NCBI GenBank assembly: GCA_027295745.1
Contig: JAPUKI010000002.1
Location: forward strand, 1 to 8,375
Direction of reading: 5' to 3'
Source: Acidobacteriota bacterium
Lineage (GTDB): Bacteria; Acidobacteriota; UBA6911; RPQK01; JADFOI01
DNA: 8,375 nucleotides
A program made the position numbers and the translations under genes. Shown here one piece after another: positions 5,565 to 8,375 of the stretch. The notes below the pieces were generated by a model. The model made no database searches and had not been told where the DNA came from. It saw nothing but the letters and a program-made list of their open reading frames with translations. The stretch's first letter is position 1, and the number at the start of each line of letters is the position of its first letter.

Positions 5565-7913
5565 ATGACTCAATCGCTTCATTCTGTTGGCATCCTCGGT
5601 GCCGGGACCATGGGCGCCCAGATTAGTGCCCATTTTGCCAATGTCGGGATCAAGACGCTTCTCCTGGATCTTCCCTCAGAGGGATCAGATCGCAGTGCCC
5701 TGGCGCGCCAGGCTGTCGAGCGTCTCTCCTCAATAAAGCCACCTCCACTCTTTTCACCCCAGAAAGTGAGTCAGATCCAGGTGGGCAACTTTGAAGATGA
5801 TCTCATAGGTCTCTCTTCCTGCCAGTGGATCATCGAATGTGTGGTTGAAAAAATTGAGATCAAACACAAACTCTGGGAGAAGGTGGAACCTCATCGCAAA
5901 TCTGGCACCATTGTCTCCACCAACAGCAGCGGGTTGTCGGTGGCCAGGATCGCACAAGGACGTTCAGAGGATTTTCAAAGACACTGGTTGGGCACTCACT
6001 TCTTCAATCCTCCGCGATACATGAGACTGTTGGAGTTGATCCCCACTGCCAGCACCTTGCCGGAAGTGGTCCAGGCCGTTGCCTCCCTTGGAGATCGGCT
6101 GCTGGGCAAGGGAATTGTGATTGCCAAGGATCGGCCTAACTTTGTAGCCAATCGCATCGGTGCTTTCGTGGCAATGCGAGCCATGGGACTCATGGACGAG
6201 TTAGACCTGAGCATCGAGGAGGTCGATACGCTGACAGGACCTGTGATGGGCTTTCCCAAGACCGGAACCTTTCGCCTGGGGGATCTGGTTGGTATCGATA
6301 TCATGCTCGATGTGGTGGAGAATCTTTACCAGAACCTGACGGAGGATTCCTGGAGGGAGTGTTTCCACCCACCCGTCCTTTATGAGCAGCTGTTGGAACG
6401 TGGCTGGAAAGGGCAGAAAACCGGACAGGGGTTTTACAAAAAGGAGGGAAAGGAGATCCTGGTTCTGGATCCAAAGACCTTTGAGTACCAAAGCCGGAAG
6501 GGGCCGAAGATCCCATCTGTTGAGATGGTTCGCAATGAAGCCAACACGATCAAGCGAATTCAGACCCTCTTAAAGTCAAAAGACAAGGCCGGAGCTTTTC
6601 TGTGGCCCTTTCTCCGCGACATCTTTTTGTACTCGGCTGAGCGGGTCCCCGAAATTACCGATGAATACTATCAGATCGACCGAGCCATGAGGTGGGGCTT
6701 CAACTGGGAGTTTGGCCCCTTTGAACTGTGGCAGGAGTTGGGCTTGGAAGAGATAGTGGAACGGATACGCGAGGATGGCAAGGTGCTCCCGGAATGGGTG
6801 GAAGAGCTTCAAAAGGGTGAGCAGAAGAGCTTTTACATCGTGGATGCCGATCAGCAACTGTTCTTCGATCTGGGCGCCCGTCAATTCAAGACCCTGGGCC
6901 AGGATCCGGATAAGATCCAGCTCACCATTCTCAAGCGACAAAACAAAGTCGTTCGTTCAAACCCGGGAGCCAGTTTGGTGGATCTTGGAGACGGCGTGGT
7001 CTGTCTTGAATTTCACTCCAAGCTGAACGCCATCGGTCCTGACATCGTGAATCTGGCTCGCTGGACAGTTGATGAGGTGGAAAAGAACTTTCTGGGACTT
7101 GTCATCGCTAATCAGGGAGAAAATTTCTCGGTCGGGGCCAATTTAATGCTTCTGCTGCTGGAGGCTCAAGAGGGGAACCGGGAGGAGATCGATCAAATGG
7201 TTCGGGCCTTCCAGAGAATGACCCTGTCCTTTCGATATTCTCCCAAGCCGGTTGTGGCTGTTCCATTCCAACGAGTGCTGGGAGGGGGGGCTGAGATCTG
7301 TTTGGGATGTGACGCGGTGGTAGCCTCTTCAGAAACTTACATGGGACTCGTTGAGGTGGGAGTTGGCCTGGTGCCTGCTGGTGGCGGGGTAAAGGAAATG
7401 CTGATTCGTCATATCGGTGATGCCCAGTTGATTCCGGGTGCGGATCTTCTTCCCGCCGTCAAAAAAGCCTTTCAAACCATCGGCACAGCCAAGGTCAGTC
7501 GAAGCGGTGAGGATGCGAGGAGGCTGCAATTCTTGCGTCCAACTGACGTCGTTGAGATCAATTCTGAGCGGCTTCTCTCTCAAGCGAAGCAACTGGTCAT
7601 CAGATTGGCTGAAGGGGGCTATGTCCAGCCCCAGCAGCAGAACATTCCAGTCCTGGGCAACTCTGCTCTGGCCGTTTTGAAGGTGGGGCTCCACCTCATG
7701 AAGCGAGCCGGATACATCTCGGATCACGACGCGCTGATAGGGAAAAAGCTCGCCTACATCCTCACGGGTGGTGACACCAACCATGCCACGACCGTTTCCG
7801 AAGAGTACCTGCTTGAGCTCGAGCGGGAGGCCTTTCTCTCCCTGTGTGGAGAAAGAAAGACACTGGAGAGAATTCAGCACACCCTCAGGACGGGCAAGCC
7901 GCTCAGAAACTGA
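5565..7913 (+). CDS. fadN: Bifunctional 3-hydroxyacyl-CoA dehydrogenase / enoyl-CoA hydratase (FadN type)
   Basis: The protein should hydrate trans-2-enoyl-CoA and oxidise the resulting 3-hydroxyacyl-CoA with NAD+, two consecutive steps of beta-oxidation. From the ATG at 5565 it is 782 residues, close to Bacillus FadN (789). Order is dehydrogenase first, hydratase last, the reverse of FadB/FadJ. The N-terminal Rossmann fold has GAGTMG at 12-17 and the ribose-binding Asp35. The catalytic pair is His145 in GTHFFNP and Glu157 in LELIP. Two dehydrogenase C-terminal domains follow (about 189-290 and 340-440). The crotonase domain starts near 467, with an FSVGANL oxyanion segment at 521-527 and both catalytic glutamates kept: Glu577 in GGGAE and Glu597 in GLVEVGVGLVP, 20 residues apart. 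A TTG two codons upstream (5559) is an alternative start; neither has a good Shine-Dalgarno sequence. It follows korB by 49 bases, probably in the same operon. Thiolase and acyl-CoA dehydrogenase, its usual partners, are absent here. Confidence 0.9.
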   Translation: MTQSLHSVGILGAGTMGAQISAHFANVGIKTLLLDLPSEGSDRSALARQAVERLSSIKPPPLFSPQKVSQIQVGNFEDDLIGLSSCQWIIECVVEKIEIKHKLWEKVEPHRKSGTIVSTNSSGLSVARIAQGRSEDFQRHWLGTHFFNPPRYMRLLELIPTASTLPEVVQAVASLGDRLLGKGIVIAKDRPNFVANRIGAFVAMRAMGLMDELDLSIEEVDTLTGPVMGFPKTGTFRLGDLVGIDIMLDVVENLYQNLTEDSWRECFHPPVLYEQLLERGWKGQKTGQGFYKKEGKEILVLDPKTFEYQSRKGPKIPSVEMVRNEANTIKRIQTLLKSKDKAGAFLWPFLRDIFLYSAERVPEITDEYYQIDRAMRWGFNWEFGPFELWQELGLEEIVERIREDGKVLPEWVEELQKGEQKSFYIVDADQQLFFDLGARQFKTLGQDPDKIQLTILKRQNKVVRSNPGASLVDLGDGVVCLEFHSKLNAIGPDIVNLARWTVDEVEKNFLGLVIANQGENFSVGANLMLLLLEAQEGNREEIDQMVRAFQRMTLSFRYSPKPVVAVPFQRVLGGGAEICLGCDAVVASSETYMGLVEVGVGLVPAGGGVKEMLIRHIGDAQLIPGADLLPAVKKAFQTIGTAKVSRSGEDARRLQFLRPTDVVEINSERLLSQAKQLVIRLAEGGYVQPQQQNIPVLGNSALAVLKVGLHLMKRAGYISDHDALIGKKLAYILTGGDTNHATTVSEEYLLELEREAFLSLCGERKTLERIQHTLRTGKPLRN

Positions 7914-8045
7914 TGAAAATTCAATTTCCCAAATTCCAAATCCCAAACAAATTCAAAATTCAAAGGGCGTGTTGTTCAAATCATCTTCGCTACCTCTTCG
8001 CGGCCTGAGGTGGCGAATTTCCAGACAACTCCAGGTCACTGCTTA
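7914..8045. other. Gene-free stretch downstream of fadN, without a clear terminator
   Basis: No convincing ORF follows the fadN stop. Beyond the heptamer tract at 7929-7964 there is a weak hairpin: GCTACCTC (7989-7996) pairs with GAGGTGGC (8007-8014), with one G-T pair. It is not followed by a run of T, so it is not a typical intrinsic terminator. Confidence 0.5.
7929..7964. repeat. Degenerate A/C-rich heptamer tract, CAAATTC-like
   Basis: CAAATTC (7930-7936), CAAATCC (7937-7943), CAAATTC (7948-7954) and AAAATTC (7955-7961) recur at a mostly seven-base step, broken once by four bases at 7944-7947. The tract begins 16 bases after the fadN stop codon. It is imperfect but clearly not random in composition. 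Its function is unknown; similar tracts occur between genes in various bacterial genomes. Confidence 0.6.
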
Positions 8046-8077
8046 CGGAGGTATGTGATTCCCACGAGAGACCTCCG
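8046..8077. repeat. Inverted repeat CGGAGGT / ACCTCCG
   Basis: CGGAGGT at 8046-8052 is perfectly complementary to ACCTCCG at 8071-8077, with an 18-base loop. It is the first of a run of palindromes that fills the end of the window. It lacks a following T run, so a terminator role is not supported. Confidence 0.5.
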
Positions 8078-8079
8078 GA

Positions 8080-8092
8080 GCCCCAACGGGGC
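8080..8092. repeat. Short hairpin GCCCC-AAC-GGGGC
   Basis: Five G-C pairs close a three-base loop. It lies between the inverted repeat at 8046-8077 and the nested palindrome starting at 8105, and is probably part of the same repeat cluster. Confidence 0.55.
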
Positions 8093-8104
8093 GCCAGGAA
8101 ATAG

Positions 8105-8242
8105 CCAGGGGCGTAAGCCCCTGGAATCTGGAACACCCGGATAAGAGCCCTGTAAGGGCGGCACAGCGGGAAAAGATTTCGGAGTGCCGCCCTTACAGGG
8201 CTCCCGGGGAGAACTCTTCGCAATCCAGGGGCTTACGCCCCT
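8105..8242. repeat. Nested inverted repeat built of REP-like palindromes
   Basis: Two inverted pairs are nested. The outer pair is 8107-8124 against 8225-8242, 18 perfect base pairs. The inner pair is 8145-8164 (GAGCCCTGTAAGGGCGGCAC) against 8184-8203, 20 perfect base pairs, around a 19-base loop. The gaps between outer and inner arms are 20 and 21 bases, so the structure is nearly symmetrical. Arms are also self-complementary: 8105-8124 folds as CCAGGGGC-GTAA-GCCCCTGG, an 8-bp stem with a GNRA-type loop, and the inner arm holds GCCCT-GTA-AGGGC. This is the layout of paired, oppositely oriented REP units. No ORF overlaps it convincingly. Confidence 0.85.
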
Positions 8243-8259
8243 TATAGTTACTAACAAGG

Positions 8260-8272
8260 GCGCCGAAGGCGC
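8260..8272. repeat. Short hairpin GCGCC-GAA-GGCGC
   Basis: Five G-C pairs close a GAA loop, 18 bases after the nested repeat. Only three T follow soon after, so it is a weak terminator candidate at best and more likely belongs to the palindrome cluster. Confidence 0.45.
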
Positions 8273-8375
8273 GCTTTACTCAACAATTGAGAGGAAGCGA
8301 TTGAGAAGAGCCAATTCGATGGTTAGAGTAAAAGGACCGGCCTCGCTCCGCTACGAATAGGCGCCCCGACCGTTT
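8273..8375. other. Unassigned end of window
   Basis: I see no gene, RNA or strong repeat here. There is a small CTCAA/TTGAG hairpin at 8279-8291. The stretch CTCGCTCCGCTACG near 8342-8355 recalls the CACTTCGCTACGC of the element at 757-847, but the match is too short to use. Confidence 0.4.

Noticed and set aside
7329..7946. 205-codon minus-strand open frame opposite the end of fadN
   Set aside because: It overlaps the conserved crotonase domain on the other strand and resembles no known protein.
8105..8242. CRISPR array
   Set aside because: The repeats are inverted and self-complementary, not direct repeats with regular spacers, and no cas gene is present.
8260..8280. Intrinsic terminator
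   Set aside because: The stem is short and followed by only three T, so it falls short of a usual terminator.

Overview
This window reads as chromosomal DNA of a bacterium that breaks down amino acids and fatty acids. It has intermediate base composition, and all genes lie on the + strand. A two-subunit 2-oxoacid:ferredoxin oxidoreductase beside RocA-type and FadN-type proteins, plus intergenic spaces filled with short palindromic and heptameric repeats, fits an uncultured Acidobacteriota-like or similar deep-branching lineage. That placement is a weak inference: there is no rRNA or marker gene in the window.

Layout: (1) 1-750 is the C-terminal 249 residues of a radical SAM protein whose cluster-binding part lies upstream of the window. 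(2) 751-887 holds a small element with inverted ends (757-847) and a likely promoter that starts at the radical SAM stop codon. (3) 888-2444 is a complete 1-pyrroline-5-carboxylate dehydrogenase (RocA type). (4) 2445-2619 is a spacer with a tandem heptamer array (2459-2512). (5) 2620-4491 and 4472-5515 are the overlapping fused gamma/alpha and beta subunits of a KorAB-like 2-oxoacid:ferredoxin oxidoreductase. (6) 5565-7913 is a FadN-type bifunctional 3-hydroxyacyl-CoA dehydrogenase/enoyl-CoA hydratase. (7) 7914-8375 has no gene. It holds a second, A/C-rich heptamer tract and a dense cluster of palindromes, including a nested inverted repeat of about 136 bp.

Together the complete genes form a plausible catabolic set. 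RocA turns glutamate semialdehyde (from proline, arginine or ornithine) into glutamate. After deamination, 2-oxoglutarate could enter KorAB, giving succinyl-CoA and reduced ferredoxin. FadN carries out two middle steps of beta-oxidation. No thiolase, acyl-CoA dehydrogenase, proline dehydrogenase or ferredoxin gene is in the window. The radical SAM protein is the only gene whose job I cannot name. I see no convincing new multi-gene system; the least explained content is that protein and the intergenic repeats.
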